The notes: generated from the sequence alone by a model not told the origin. A DNA stretch of 64,000 nucleotides from Cohnella sp. GbtcB17 (GCF_019091135.1 NZ_JAGXJW010000007.1:1-64000); one strand, 5' to 3'; numbered from the stretch's first letter, positions 28,816-38,215 are shown. Program-made: numbers and translations.

Positions 28816-29850
28816 TTGTCGCTGCCGCTCTTGGAACTGTTCCCCGCCGGTCTGCGGGGGCGGCTGGAAATGCTGCCGCAGACGTTGCTGCTGCAGCTCG
28901 AGGAGATTCGCGTCAGGGAAGGCAGGCCGCTCGAGATCGGATTCGGGGGCGGCTCGGCATTCGTTTGTCCGCAAGGAAAAACCGTAACGGACAGCGCGGA
29001 TGCCTACCGCCCGACCCGCGAAGACTGCAGGGCATTACTGGAACGCGTGACCAATCACTCGCTTTATGCGGTAGAAGAAGAGCTCAGACGCGGCTACGTA
29101 ACGGTCGCAGGCGGCCATCGGATCGGGTTGGCAGGCCGCACGGTGCTCGAGGGCGGACATGTCCGCCATCTTCGGGACGTCGCAAGCTTCAATATCCGGA
29201 TCGCAAGAGCGCGCGCCGGCTGCGCGGCGGGACTGCTGCCCGAACTGCTCGATCCAGTCGCCAGAACCGTGAAGCATACGCTGATCGTATCCGCGCCGCA
29301 GCAAGGCAAGACGACGCTGCTGCGAGATCTGGCCCGCTCCATCAGCGCCGGCGAGTGGCATCACCCCCAGGCGCAGCGCTGGGGCGGCCGCAAGGTCGGC
29401 GTCGTGGACGAGCGTTCGGAGATCGCGGCCTGCGACCGCGGCGTTCCCGCATTCGACCTCGGTCCGCGCACCGACGTGCTCGATGCCTGTCCGAAGGCCG
29501 AAGGGCTCATGATGCTGGTGCGCTCGATGTCGCCCGAGGTCGTCATAGCCGACGAGATCGGGAGGCCTGAGGACGCTTACGCGCTGAAGGAGGCGCTCCA
29601 TGCCGGCGTACGCGTCGTGGCGACCGCGCACGCGCTCGACCTGCGCGACGTCTTCGCCAGGCCCGTACTGGCGGAGCTCGCCACCGAGGGTATGTTCGGC
29701 GCCTATGTCCTGCTCTCCCGCTCGGGCGGCGTCGTAAGGCACCGCGTCGTGGGCGCGGACGAGGCGGAGGCGGAGGCGCGCAAGTCGTCGGGCTGCCGGT
29801 CCGTGCCGGTCATCCGGTCGCCGAACCCGGACGGGGTGCGCCATGCTTAA
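28816..29850 (+). CDS. spoIIIAA: Stage III sporulation protein AA (ATPase)
   Basis: 344 residues from TTG 28816 behind GGGGGAGG (spacing about four). The frame is open from 28765 but without a better site. SpoIIIAA is the cytoplasmic ATPase of the SpoIIIA-SpoIIQ channel linking mother cell and forespore, related to type II and IV secretion ATPases. The P-loop reads SAPQQGKTTLLRDLAR, lacking the usual first glycine. The Walker B and following region is VVIADEIGRPED. It overlaps spoIIIAB by eight bases. Expression is expected from sigma-E, but no convincing promoter was found in 28695-28815. Confidence 0.95.
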   Translation: MSLPLLELFPAGLRGRLEMLPQTLLLQLEEIRVREGRPLEIGFGGGSAFVCPQGKTVTDSADAYRPTREDCRALLERVTNHSLYAVEEELRRGYVTVAGGHRIGLAGRTVLEGGHVRHLRDVASFNIRIARARAGCAAGLLPELLDPVARTVKHTLIVSAPQQGKTTLLRDLARSISAGEWHHPQAQRWGGRKVGVVDERSEIAACDRGVPAFDLGPRTDVLDACPKAEGLMMLVRSMSPEVVIADEIGRPEDAYALKEALHAGVRVVATAHALDLRDVFARPVLAELATEGMFGAYVLLSRSGGVVRHRVVGADEAEAEARKSSGCRSVPVIRSPNPDGVRHA

Positions 29851-30361
29851 GCTGGCGGGTGCGGCGCTCGTACTGTTCGCGGGCACGATGATCGGCTTTA
29901 TGCAGGCCGCAAAGTTCGCGCAGCGGCCACGGCAGATTCGGCAGCTGATCCATGCGCTTCAGCGGCTGGAGACGGAGATCGGCTACGGCCAAACGCCGCT
30001 GCCGGAGGCGCTCGCCCGAATTGCGGACGCGCTTGCGGCGCCCGTGTCGGCATTGTTCGCGGAGGCGTCGGCCCGGCTTGCTTCAGGTAACGGAGAGACG
30101 GTATCGGACTGCTGGCAACAGGCCTTCAAGGCCGGCTGGCCGGCCACTTCGATGCGTCCGCCCGAGCGGGATACGATGCTCCGGCTCGGCGAGACGCTCG
30201 GCGGGAGCGGCGCCGAGGATCAACTGAAGCACCTGAAGCTGGCGATGCACCAGCTGCAGGCCGAAGAGCAGGCGGCGCGCGACGATCAGCAGAGATACGA
30301 GAAGCTGTGCCGAAGTTTGGGAGTGCTCACGGCCGCCCTGGTCGTCATTCTCATGATGTAG
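29843..30361 (+). CDS. spoIIIAB: Stage III sporulation protein AB
   Basis: 172 residues. N-terminal membrane helix LAGAALVLFAGTMIGFMQA, the family segment RPRQIRQLIHALQRLETEIGYG (outline), an amphipathic middle, and a second helix at the end (GVLTAALVVILMM). It resembles type II secretion F-like proteins in topology. The start overlaps spoIIIAA, so the two are probably coupled. Confidence 0.95.
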   Translation: MLKLAGAALVLFAGTMIGFMQAAKFAQRPRQIRQLIHALQRLETEIGYGQTPLPEALARIADALAAPVSALFAEASARLASGNGETVSDCWQQAFKAGWPATSMRPPERDTMLRLGETLGGSGAEDQLKHLKLAMHQLQAEEQAARDDQQRYEKLCRSLGVLTAALVVILMM

Positions 30362-30376
30362 TAGGGGGCCGTATTC

Positions 30377-30580
30377 ATGAATATCGACGTGAGCACGATT
30401 TTCCAGATAGCGGGCATCGGGATCATCGTCGCGATGATTCACACCGTGCTCAAGCAGATGAACAAGGAAGACATGGCGCACTGGGTCACGGTAATCGGAT
30501 TCGTCGTCGTTCTGTTCATGGTCGTCCGGCTGCTGAACGATCTGTTCCAGGAGATCAAGACGATCTTCCTGTTCCAATAG
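30377..30580 (+). CDS. spoIIIAC: Stage III sporulation protein AC
   Basis: 67 residues, two membrane helices. NIDVSTIFQIAGIGIIVAMIH and VLKQMNKEDMAHWVT are near-invariant in SpoIIIAC. A small membrane component of the feeding-tube complex. Followed by spoIIIAD after ten bases. Confidence 0.96.
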   Translation: MNIDVSTIFQIAGIGIIVAMIHTVLKQMNKEDMAHWVTVIGFVVVLFMVVRLLNDLFQEIKTIFLFQ

Positions 30581-30590
30581 GCGGTCGCCT

Positions 30591-30992
30591 ATGGATATTT
30601 TGCAGATTGTCGGCATCGGATTGTTGACGGCCATCCTGATCCTCGTCATTCGCGAACAGAAGCCGATGTTTGCCTTCCTGCTGGCGACCTTTTTCGGCAT
30701 CGCGGTGTTTCTCGCGCTGATCGGCAAGATCGGCGGCGTCGTCTCGATGATCGAGGAGCTGGCCGACCGCTCGGGCATTCAGTCCGTGTACCTCAAGACG
30801 ATGCTCAAGATCATCGGCATCGCCTACATCGCCGAGTTCGGTGCGCAGATCGTCCGCGACGCAGGCCTCGACAGCATCGCCTCGAAGATTGAATTCGCGG
30901 GAAAAATGCTGATCCTCGTCATGGCGGTGCCGATCATCAGCATCATCATCGAGACGGTGCTCGGATTGCTGCCGGCAGGGGGAGGGGCCTAG
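30591..30992 (+). CDS. spoIIIAD: Stage III sporulation protein AD
   Basis: 133 residues, four membrane helices. MDILQIVGIGLLTAILILVIRE resembles SpoIIIAC at the N-terminus, as expected for the related AC/AD pair. IGIAYIAEFGAQIVRDAGLDSIASKIEFAGK is the family core. Membrane component of the same complex; two bases before spoIIIAE. Confidence 0.96.
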   Translation: MDILQIVGIGLLTAILILVIREQKPMFAFLLATFFGIAVFLALIGKIGGVVSMIEELADRSGIQSVYLKTMLKIIGIAYIAEFGAQIVRDAGLDSIASKIEFAGKMLILVMAVPIISIIIETVLGLLPAGGGA

Positions 30993-30994
30993 AG

Positions 30995-32293
30995 ATGGGG
31001 CGACCGGGATTGCTAGAGCAGAGGACGGGCTGGCTCCCGTTCGCGCTGCTCATGTGCGCCATGCTGCTCTCCTTCTGGCCCCGCCCCGCCTTCGCTGCCG
31101 GGGAAGACGGTCGCCAAGCCGCAGCCGGCGCTCCTCGTTCGGAAGCCGTCATCGCGCCTGACCCGGACGGCACGTACGGTACCGATCCTGGGACGCTGTC
31201 CGGCGAGCTGGCCGAATCGCAGGCCGAGGATCTCAGCTTGGAACAGATCGAGCAATTTTGGAACAAGCTCAAAAACGAGTACGGCGGCTTTTTCCCGGAG
31301 GGCGAAGCGCCGTCGCTCAAGACGCTTATGTTTCCGAAGGAAGGCGAAGGCTGGAGCGTCAAAGACGTGCTGCTCGCGCTGGCTCGGTTTTTCCTTCATG
31401 AGGTGCTCTACAGCGGCAAGCTGATCGTCACGATCGTCTTGCTGGCCATCTTCACAATGCTGCTCGAAACGATGCAGAGCGCCTTCGAGCGCCAGGCCGT
31501 CAGCCAGGTCGCCTATGCCATCGCGTACATGGTACTGCTTATTATCGCCGTGAACAGCTTCCGCACGGGCGCCGGCTACGCGGCGGACGCGATCGCCGGG
31601 ATGGTTCAATTCATGCTGGCGATGGTGCCGCTCCTGCTGACTCTGCTCGCCAGCACGGGCGGCGTGACGACGGTCGCCGTCCTTCATCCGGTCATCGTGT
31701 TCATGGTTCATTCGATCGGCACCGTCATCCATCTGGTCGTGTTTCCGCTTTTGTTTTTCTCGGCGGTGCTGCATCTGGCGAGCACGGTGTCCGAGCGGTT
31801 CAAGGTGACGCAGCTGGCCAATCTGCTTCGCACGGCGGCCGTCGGCCTTCTCGGCGCGATGCTCACCCTGTTCCTCGGCGTGTTGTCCATCCAGGGCGCT
31901 ACCGGCGCGATCGCGGACGGCGTCGCGCTCCGGACGGCGAAGTTCGTCACCGGCAATTTCGTGCCCGTCGTCGGCCGCATGTTTTCGGATGCCGCGGACA
32001 CCGTGCTGTCGGCGAGCCTGCTCGTCAAAAACGCAGTCGGTCTGGCGGGCGTCGTTGTCCTGATCTTCCTGTGCGCCTTTCCGGCCGTCAAAATTTTGAC
32101 GCTGGCCTTGATCTACCGGTTGTCCGCGGCGGTGCTTCAGCCGCTCGGCGACACGCCGATCGTGCAGTGCCTCCAGGTCATCGGCAAAACGCTCGTCTAC
32201 GTATTCGCGGCACTTGCATCGGTCGGTCTTATGTTTTTTCTGGCGGTGACGATCGTGCTGACGGCGGGCAACGCGTCCATTCTGATGAGGTGA
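30995..32293 (+). CDS. spoIIIAE: Stage III sporulation protein AE
   Basis: 432 residues. Signal-like N-terminal helix (FALLMCAMLLSFWPRPAFA), an extracytoplasmic region of about 100 residues, then about seven membrane helices. Family motifs are ALARFFLHEVLYSGKL, HPVIVFMVHSIG and KILTLALIYRLSAA. It is the largest polytopic subunit of the SpoIIIA complex. ATG start with AGGGGGAGGGG upstream. Confidence 0.95.
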   Translation: MGRPGLLEQRTGWLPFALLMCAMLLSFWPRPAFAAGEDGRQAAAGAPRSEAVIAPDPDGTYGTDPGTLSGELAESQAEDLSLEQIEQFWNKLKNEYGGFFPEGEAPSLKTLMFPKEGEGWSVKDVLLALARFFLHEVLYSGKLIVTIVLLAIFTMLLETMQSAFERQAVSQVAYAIAYMVLLIIAVNSFRTGAGYAADAIAGMVQFMLAMVPLLLTLLASTGGVTTVAVLHPVIVFMVHSIGTVIHLVVFPLLFFSAVLHLASTVSERFKVTQLANLLRTAAVGLLGAMLTLFLGVLSIQGATGAIADGVALRTAKFVTGNFVPVVGRMFSDAADTVLSASLLVKNAVGLAGVVVLIFLCAFPAVKILTLALIYRLSAAVLQPLGDTPIVQCLQVIGKTLVYVFAALASVGLMFFLAVTIVLTAGNASILMR

Positions 32294-32324
32294 GCCGGAC
32301 GTCGGTTCGAAGGAGGCGACGATC

Positions 32325-33032
32325 ATGATAGAAGCGCTCGGCGGCTGGCTCCGCCAAGTCGTGGCCGCGGTGCTGCTGGCCGCGCTGATCGATCTGCTGC
32401 TTCCGAACCGAACGATGCAGCGGTACGTGCGGCTCGTGGCTGGACTGTTCATCTTGCTGACGCTCGCCGGGCCGCTGCTCTCCTGGATTCAGGGAGACAT
32501 GGATGCCAAGCTGGCCGCAGGCATCGAATGGGCCGAGCGGGGTCCGGCCGTCGGCGAAGACGGCGGTCAGCTCGAGGCCATCATGGCTGAGGCGAAGCGG
32601 ATCGGCGCGGGCAGGGACGAACAGGCGGCCGAGCTGGCCGTGAAGGGTCTGGAGGCTCAGATCAAGGCAGTCGTTGAACAGGAGGAAGGTACGGCGGTCA
32701 AGACGGTCAAGGTTGAGGCGGCGCCGAGTGCGGACGGGACATTGGCGGTCGAAGCCGTCAAGATTCGATTGGCCGACCCCGGGACCGCGGCTGCCGCGGA
32801 AGGCGGCGAACCGGTCGCCGAGGTGGAGCCCGTCGCTCCGGTCGTCGTCGACATCGACATCGGAACGAACGCCGATGACGGCAAGAACTACGACCGGGCG
32901 GCACCCGCGGCGGCGCAAACCGATGCGCAGCCCGCGGACGACGGTCTCGAAGGAAGGATCGCGGCGCTCGTCGCCGGACGGTTCGGGATCGGGACGTCCA
33001 AAGTCGAGGTCGATCGCGCTTCGGACGGATGA
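32325..33032 (+). CDS. spoIIIAF: Stage III sporulation protein AF
   Basis: 235 residues. Two N-terminal membrane helices (VVAAVLLAALIDLLLPN and VRLVAGLFILLTLAGPLL), then a variable soluble domain with a long acidic, Ala-rich linker (about 110-210). A short conserved C-terminus (ALVAGRFGIGTSKVEV) follows. B. subtilis SpoIIIAF is about 206 residues, so the linker is the extra length. ATG start with AAGGAGGCGA upstream; overlaps only the longer, less likely start of spoIIIAG. Confidence 0.92.
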   Translation: MIEALGGWLRQVVAAVLLAALIDLLLPNRTMQRYVRLVAGLFILLTLAGPLLSWIQGDMDAKLAAGIEWAERGPAVGEDGGQLEAIMAEAKRIGAGRDEQAAELAVKGLEAQIKAVVEQEEGTAVKTVKVEAAPSADGTLAVEAVKIRLADPGTAAAAEGGEPVAEVEPVAPVVVDIDIGTNADDGKNYDRAAPAAAQTDAQPADDGLEGRIAALVAGRFGIGTSKVEVDRASDG

Positions 33033-33049
33033 CAGGAGGGAGCGGAAAC

Positions 33050-33703
33050 ATGGCTAAGTGGCTACACAAGCTGGAAACCTATATCGGAGGCGGGCCGGGC
33101 GGACCTAAGCGGGTGAAGACATTTCGCTGGCTCATCTTGATCGGGCTTGTCGGCGCCGCGCTCATTTTGGCTTCCTCGTTCATCAAAATGAAGCCCGTGA
33201 CGCCGCCGACCGGAGACGGTGTCGTGCCGCCCGGAGACGGAGACAAGCCGGCGCAGCAGGAGACGTTTCTCGGCGCGGGAGAAAGCAAAGACGATCCGTT
33301 CGCCGAGATCGAGACCCAGCTCGATATCCGGCTGAAGGAAATGCTGGAGAAGATCGCAGGCGTCGGCACGGTCGATGTCATGGCGACGGTCGATTCGACG
33401 GAGGAGACGGTCGTGCAGCTGAACGAAAAGAAAACCCAGCAAATTACCGACGAAACGGACAAAAACGGCGCAAAGCGCCATATCACGGACGTCACGCAGG
33501 ACGGACAGGTCGTACTGTATGAAGTGTCGGGCGGCAAGTCGCCCATCGTCGTCAAAAAAATCAAGCCTCGGCTGAGGGGCGTGCTGATCGTGGCGAAAGG
33601 GGCGGGGAACGCAACCGTTCGCCGGATGATCTCGGAGGCCGTCGCCTCGGGCCTGGACGTACCGATCCATCGCGTTTCGGTCATGCCGCGCACGGCAGAG
33701 TAA
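33050..33703 (+). CDS. spoIIIAG: Stage III sporulation protein AG
   Basis: 217 residues from ATG 33050, with AGGAGGGAG upstream; an earlier in-frame start at 33029 lacks one. A membrane helix WLILIGLVGAALILASSF at about 27-44 is followed by a Pro/Gly/Asp linker. The ring-building domain follows (EMLEKIAGVGTVDVMATVDST, RRMISEAVASGLDVPIHRVSV, in pieces). SpoIIIAG forms the large ring in the intermembrane space of the engulfed forespore. Confidence 0.95.
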   Translation: MAKWLHKLETYIGGGPGGPKRVKTFRWLILIGLVGAALILASSFIKMKPVTPPTGDGVVPPGDGDKPAQQETFLGAGESKDDPFAEIETQLDIRLKEMLEKIAGVGTVDVMATVDSTEETVVQLNEKKTQQITDETDKNGAKRHITDVTQDGQVVLYEVSGGKSPIVVKKIKPRLRGVLIVAKGAGNATVRRMISEAVASGLDVPIHRVSVMPRTAE

Positions 33704-33750
33704 GAGACACGGGCAATTCCATTTCCCAATTCGCAGGAGGTAAAAAACAA

Positions 33751-34521
33751 ATGAACAACAAACGGCAAACGATCTGGCTCGTCTCGATGCTTTCGCTTAT
33801 GGTCATCCTGTCCGCCTACTATCTGTTCACCGAGGACGTTACGCAGCCAGACCGTACGGCGCAGGAGCAGCAGTTTGGCACGGACGCGACCGGCGTGACC
33901 GGCCAGACGGACGACGACGGCATCGAGATCACTTCGGTCGACGGCGCCGGCGGGCTGAGCGACGAGGGCGCGGCGGCTACGGACGGCGACAAATCCGCAT
34001 CGGCGGACGGCGGATCGGCGCCGAGCAAGGACGCGGCCGCATCACCGGAAGCTTCGGGTACGCCGAGCGGCACGGACAAGGAGACGGCCGCTTCTCCGGA
34101 TGCGGGCAAGGACGGACAGTCCGCCGTATCGCCCGCGGACAAGGAAGTGCTGAAGGGCATGAACAATCTCTCCGCCCGCGAGCAATTCGACCAGATCCAG
34201 CTCGAGCGCGAACAGGCAGCCTCCAAGGCATACGAAGACTTGGACAGGATCGTCGCCGACAGCTCCAAGACGCAAGAGGAAGCGGCGGCCGCCGTCGAAG
34301 AGCAGGGCCGCATCACCGCGACCGAGGAGCGCATCGCCAGCCTGCAGGACAAACTGGTGTCCGACTACGAGAACGCCGTCGTCAAGCAAGACGGCGACAA
34401 GTTTGAGATCATCGTGCAGGCGGACGCGCTCGATTCGAAGCAAGCGGTCAAAATCGTCAAGCTCGCAACCAAAGAGCTCAGCGTCAAGCCGGATGCCGTA
34501 TCCGTGCAGTTTATCCAGTAA
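33751..34521 (+). CDS. spoIIIAH: Stage III sporulation protein AH
   Basis: 256 residues. A single N-terminal membrane helix (IWLVSMLSLMVILSAYYLF), then about 110 residues of Asp/Ser/Ala-rich linker. The YscJ/FliF-like domain (REQFDQIQLEREQAASKAYEDL, KFEIIVQADALDSKQAVKIVKLA, in outline) ends SVQFIQ. It binds forespore SpoIIQ to form the channel across the two membranes. Excellent AGGAGG; last gene of the operon before a strong terminator. Confidence 0.95.
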   Translation: MNNKRQTIWLVSMLSLMVILSAYYLFTEDVTQPDRTAQEQQFGTDATGVTGQTDDDGIEITSVDGAGGLSDEGAAATDGDKSASADGGSAPSKDAAASPEASGTPSGTDKETAASPDAGKDGQSAVSPADKEVLKGMNNLSAREQFDQIQLEREQAASKAYEDLDRIVADSSKTQEEAAAAVEEQGRITATEERIASLQDKLVSDYENAVVKQDGDKFEIIVQADALDSKQAVKIVKLATKELSVKPDAVSVQFIQ

Positions 34522-34551
34522 TCCGAATAAAGCGCGCCGGGCAACCGGCCA

Positions 34552-34586
34552 AGAGCCGGCCGGGGGGCCGGCTCTTTCCATTTCTT
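34552..34586 (+). terminator. Terminator of the spoIIIA operon
   Basis: AGAGCCGGCC (34552-34561), GGGG loop, GGCCGGCTCT (34566-34575): a perfect ten-pair stem, followed by a T-rich stretch. Confidence 0.9.
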
Positions 34587-34602
34587 TCGATTATGTTATA
34601 AT
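34575..34602 (+). promoter_or_regulatory. Probable sigma-A promoter of accBC
   Basis: TTTCCA (34575-34580), 16-base spacer ending in the TGn extension (ATGT), TATAAT (34597-34602). It overlaps the tail of the spoIIIA terminator and leaves a leader of about 160 bases to accB, in which I see nothing clear. Confidence 0.6.
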
Positions 34603-34771
34603 GAGTCCGTTATGGGTACGTACAGGCTTTGCTATTCATACGAAGACAAGATCGGGCCGCATCGCGGCACAGTATGGACGGCGGCTTGCTTTAATTGCCC
34701 TTTGAACGAGGGCGGCGAGGCCGCTTGGATTTCATACGGCAAATGAGACAGCCAAGGAGCGTAGGGCGAAC

Positions 34772-35251
34772 ATGTTCAAACTTAGCGAAATCAAAGAATT
34801 GATCAAACTAGTGGACCAAACTACCGTACACGAGCTCGAGATCGAAAACGAGGGCGCAAGACTCTCCATCCGCAAGCCGGGACGCACGGAGGTCGTCAAC
34901 GTGCAGACCGCCGCGCCGGCCACCCATACATACGTACAGGCGGCCCCGGCTCCTGCTGCCGCGCCGGCGCCGGCCGAAGCGCCGCAGTCCGCCGGACGCG
35001 ACTTGTCCGGTCTGCACCAGATCGTATCGCCGATGGTCGGCACGTTCTCCCGCGCACCGTCGCCGGACGCGCCGTCGTTCGTCAACGAAGGCGACAAGGT
35101 TCACGACAAGACGGTCGTGTGCATCCTCGAAGCGATGAAGCTGATGAATCCTCTCGAAGCCGAAGTGAAGGGCGAGATCGTCGAAGTGTTGGCGCAGAAC
35201 GGCCAGCTCGTCGAGTTCGGACAGCCGCTGTTCCTCGTCAAACCGGAATAA
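34772..35251 (+). CDS. accB: Biotin carboxyl carrier protein of acetyl-CoA carboxylase
   Basis: 159 residues. N-terminal helix (KLSEIKELIKLVDQTTVHELEIENEG, in outline), an Ala/Pro-rich swinging linker at about residues 48-75, then the biotinyl domain. Lys123 in EAMKLMN is the biotin site. It carries the carboxyl group from AccC to the carboxyltransferase for malonyl-CoA. It lies 57 bases before accC, as is usual. Confidence 0.97.
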   Translation: MFKLSEIKELIKLVDQTTVHELEIENEGARLSIRKPGRTEVVNVQTAAPATHTYVQAAPAPAAAPAPAEAPQSAGRDLSGLHQIVSPMVGTFSRAPSPDAPSFVNEGDKVHDKTVVCILEAMKLMNPLEAEVKGEIVEVLAQNGQLVEFGQPLFLVKPE

Positions 35252-35308
35252 CGCGCGCTTTTCCGGCTTCCGATCCGGCGGCCGGAACTACGAAGGGGGA
35301 TTTGTGCT

Positions 35309-36676
35309 TTGAACATCCATAAGATTCTCGTGGCCAACCGGGGCGAGATCGCCGTTCGCATCATCCGCGCTTGCCGCGAGCTCGGCATCTCCACGGTGGC
35401 CGTTTATTCCGAAGGAGACCGCGAGTCCCTTCACCTGAAGTTGGCCGACGAAGCTTATTGCATCGGGCCGATCGCTTCCAAGGACAGCTATCTGAATTTG
35501 ACGAACATTATGAGCGTCGCCACGCTTACCGAATGCGACGCGATTCACCCGGGCTACGGGTTCCTTTCCGAATACGCCGATTTCGCGGATATTTGCGAGA
35601 CGTGCAATATTGTATTTATCGGACCTTCCGCCGAAGCGATCAGCCGCATGGGCGACAAGTCGGTCGCCAAGCAGACGATGAAGGACGCCGACGTACCGGT
35701 CATCCCGGGCTCTGAAGGGCTGGTAGAAGACATCGACGAAGCGGTTCGCGTCGCTCGGGAGATCGGGTACCCGGTCATCATCAAGGCGACGGCGGGCGGC
35801 GGCGGACGCGGCATTCGTCTCGCCGACGACGAGGAGATGCTCGTTCGCGAGATCTCGACCGCCCAGCAGGAAGCGCAAAAAGCGTTCGGCAATTCCGGCG
35901 TCTATCTCGAGAAGTATTTGACGGGCATGAAGCATGTCGAGATTCAGATCATCGCCGACAAGCACGGCAACGTCTGCCATCTCGGCGAGCGCGATTGCTC
36001 CGTGCAGCGCCGCCGCCAGAAGCTCGTCGAAGAAGCGCCTTGCCCGGTCATGACGCCGGAGCTGCGCGAGCGCATGGGCCAGGCAGCCGTACGCGCGGCG
36101 CGCGCCGTCAACTATTCGGGCGCCGGGACGATCGAGTTTCTGCTTGGACCGGACGGCAACTTCTATTTCATGGAAATGAACACCCGGATCCAGGTCGAGC
36201 ATCCGGTTACCGAGCTTATCACGGGCATCGATCTGATCAAGGAAATGATCTCGATCGCCGAAGGCCGTCCGCTGAGCTTCACGCAAGAAGAGGTTCGTTT
36301 CGACGGCTGGAGCATCGAATGCCGCATCAACGCCGAGGATCCGGACCGCGGCTTCATGCCTTCTCCGGGCCGCATCGGCTTCTACCTGCCGCCGGGCGGA
36401 CCCGGCGTGCGCGTAGACAGCGGCGCTTACCCCGGCTATATGATCTCGCCCCACTACGATTCGATGATCGCGAAGCTGATCGTATGGGGACCGACGCGCG
36501 AGGAAGCGATCGCTAGAGCCCGCAGAGCGCTCGGGGAGTTCATGATCGAAGGCGTCAAGACGACGATTCCGTTCCACCTCAAGCTTCTGAATCATCCGAT
36601 ATTCAACAAGGGCACGTTCGATATCAAGTTCCTCGAGGAGCATGACGTCGACGCGCCGTACGGCGCAGAAGCCTAA
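35309..36676 (+). CDS. accC: Biotin carboxylase of acetyl-CoA carboxylase
   Basis: 455 residues, TTG start with GAAGGGGGA eight bases upstream giving the standard N-terminus [23 protein letters not shown]-grasp fold: glycine loop [12 protein letters not shown], metal-binding [15 protein letters not shown], and the C-terminal closure FMPSPGRI and beyond. It carboxylates biotin on AccB using ATP and bicarbonate. The carboxyltransferase genes accA and accD are not in this window. Confidence 0.98.
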   Translation: MNIHKILVANRGEIAVRIIRACRELGISTVAVYSEGDRESLHLKLADEAYCIGPIASKDSYLNLTNIMSVATLTECDAIHPGYGFLSEYADFADICETCNIVFIGPSAEAISRMGDKSVAKQTMKDADVPVIPGSEGLVEDIDEAVRVAREIGYPVIIKATAGGGGRGIRLADDEEMLVREISTAQQEAQKAFGNSGVYLEKYLTGMKHVEIQIIADKHGNVCHLGERDCSVQRRRQKLVEEAPCPVMTPELRERMGQAAVRAARAVNYSGAGTIEFLLGPDGNFYFMEMNTRIQVEHPVTELITGIDLIKEMISIAEGRPLSFTQEEVRFDGWSIECRINAEDPDRGFMPSPGRIGFYLPPGGPGVRVDSGAYPGYMISPHYDSMIAKLIVWGPTREEAIARARRALGEFMIEGVKTTIPFHLKLLNHPIFNKGTFDIKFLEEHDVDAPYGAEA

Positions 36677-36735
36677 TCGCTTCGGACCGACGGCAAGGCG
36701 GGGTGCGACGCCCCCGTCGGCGCGGGCTCGGAGGT

Positions 36736-36764
36736 TTGTCATAATTCTTGGCCTTTGCTATAGT
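36736..36764 (+). promoter_or_regulatory. Sigma-A promoter of the yqhY-amaP operon
   Basis: TTGTCA (36736-36741), exactly 17 bases, TATAGT (36759-36764). It lies about 54 bases before the yqhY start. Confidence 0.75.
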
Positions 36765-36817
36765 ATTAATAATGTAGGGCCTGGCCGACGTCAAGACGCG
36801 AGGAGGTGGACCAGCGA

Positions 36818-37225
36818 ATGGAAGCATTGGTGTCTGATTACGAGAAAACCGACATGGGGACCATCCAGATCGCGCCCGAAGTCATCGAGATCATCGCGGG
36901 ACTGGCAACGGTCGAAGTGGAAGGCGTCGCGGGAATGAGCGGCGGCATCTCCTCGGGCATCGCCGAGCTGCTGGGGCGCAAAAATTTGTCCAAAGGCGTC
37001 AAGGTAGAAGTGGGTCAAAGAGAAGCCGCGATCGACGTATCGATCATCGTCGAGTACGGCAGACGGATTACGGAGATCGCTTCGGAAGTTCAGCACGGCG
37101 TCAAGCGCTCGATCGAGACGATGACCGGTCTGAACGTCGTCGAAGTGAACGTCCATGTCCACGACGTGCTGTTCAAGCCAGCTGAAAAGATCGAAGAAGA
37201 AGATGCGCAACTGCGCGTGAGATGA
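36818..37225 (+). CDS. yqhY: Asp23/Gls24 family envelope stress protein (YqhY)
   Basis: 135 residues from ATG 36818, with GAGGAGG 11 bases upstream; a GTG at 36806 is in frame but overlaps that site. GTIQIAPEVIEIIAGLATVEVEGV, VEVGQREAAIDVSIIVEYG and GLNVVEVNVHVHDV are the Asp23 signature (each given in part). Asp23 proteins are abundant in Firmicutes and form membrane-proximal assemblies. In B. subtilis loss of yqhY affects acetyl-CoA carboxylase, which fits the accBC neighbourhood. The amaP homologue follows. Confidence 0.93.
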   Translation: MEALVSDYEKTDMGTIQIAPEVIEIIAGLATVEVEGVAGMSGGISSGIAELLGRKNLSKGVKVEVGQREAAIDVSIIVEYGRRITEIASEVQHGVKRSIETMTGLNVVEVNVHVHDVLFKPAEKIEEEDAQLRVR

Positions 37226-37382
37226 CGCCGGCGTTGCCGGACATGGCAGTCGTCTCTCTTGGAATTGCGGGTGACGGCGCCTTGATGGCCTGACCTTACG
37301 AGGGAGGGCGCATCGGGCGCTTTTTCGACCATATAGGCGGTTCGGCGTTCAGGATAGGTCCACGACAGGAGGAGTCGGTTAC

Positions 37383-37946
37383 GTGTTCAAAGTATGGGAC
37401 AGGCTGCTGCTATTCATTTATTCCTTGGCGATCGTCGTCGCCTCGGCCTTTGCCGTCGCGGTAGCGCTCGGCGCTTTTACGATGGAGTGGCTGACCGAGG
37501 TCGTCCGCCAGACGACCGGCGACTATCGGCCGCTGCAGATCGGCGTAATCGTGGTGGCGGCCGTTCTGATTGTGATCAGCCTCCGATTTCTCGTGCTGTC
37601 CGTCGGCCGTTTGAACGCAGCGGCTCCGACGATCAACCAGCGCACGGAGCACGGAGACATCCAGATTTCCATCGAGACGGTCGAGAATTTGGCGCTCAAG
37701 GCAGCGTCCCGCTCGAAGGGCGTGAAGGATCTTCGCGCGCGCGTACGCATCGCGGAAGCCGGGCTGCACATTACGATTCGCGCCTTCGTGGACGGGGAAG
37801 GCTCGATTCCGACGTTGTCCGAGGACATGCAGCGCACGGTGTCCCAGCAGATCGAGGAGACGACCGGCATCCCCGTTTCGGATGTGACCGTATATATCGC
37901 TAACGTAACGCAGGCGCCGACGACGTTCAAAAGCCGCGTGGAATAG
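37383..37946 (+). CDS. amaP: Alkaline shock response membrane anchor protein AmaP
   Basis: 187 residues, GTG start behind AGGAG. Two N-terminal membrane helices (LLLFIYSLAIVVASAFAVAVA and IGVIVVAAVLIVISLRFLVLS) precede a soluble domain resembling Asp23 (GDIQISIETVENLALKAA, VTVYIANV). In Staphylococcus AmaP anchors Asp23 to the membrane. The pairing with YqhY here supports the same role. Confidence 0.9.
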   Translation: MFKVWDRLLLFIYSLAIVVASAFAVAVALGAFTMEWLTEVVRQTTGDYRPLQIGVIVVAAVLIVISLRFLVLSVGRLNAAAPTINQRTEHGDIQISIETVENLALKAASRSKGVKDLRARVRIAEAGLHITIRAFVDGEGSIPTLSEDMQRTVSQQIEETTGIPVSDVTVYIANVTQAPTTFKSRVE

Positions 37947-37961
37947 GAGGCCTTGCCATCC

Positions 37962-38195
37962 ATGTGGAGAATATGGTGGGACCAATACGGCGGCCGGACG
38001 CTCGGGGTCGCCGCAGGCATGCTTTGCGGCCTTATTTATTTAATCGTCGGATTTTGGGATATGCTGTTTTGCGCGCTGCTCGTCGGCATCGGATTTGCGG
38101 TCGGCAAGCAGCGGGACGAGCGGCGCGGCCCGCTTTTTCATTGGGGCAGGCTGACGGAATGGCTGTCGGACAGGTGGCCCGGCGGACGTAGTTAA
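37962..38195 (+). CDS. DUF2273 small membrane protein
   Basis: 77 residues from ATG 37962, with AGGAGG 11 bases upstream; a TTG at 37953 is too close to it. Two hydrophobic helices (GVAAGMLCGLIYLIVGFW and LFCALLVGIGFAVGKQRD). DUF2273 proteins regularly accompany Asp23/AmaP genes and are probably part of the same membrane assembly. 15 bases after amaP, 20 before nusB. Confidence 0.85.
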   Translation: MWRIWWDQYGGRTLGVAAGMLCGLIYLIVGFWDMLFCALLVGIGFAVGKQRDERRGPLFHWGRLTEWLSDRWPGGRS

Positions 38196-38215
38196 GACTT
38201 AATTCGGGAGGATTC

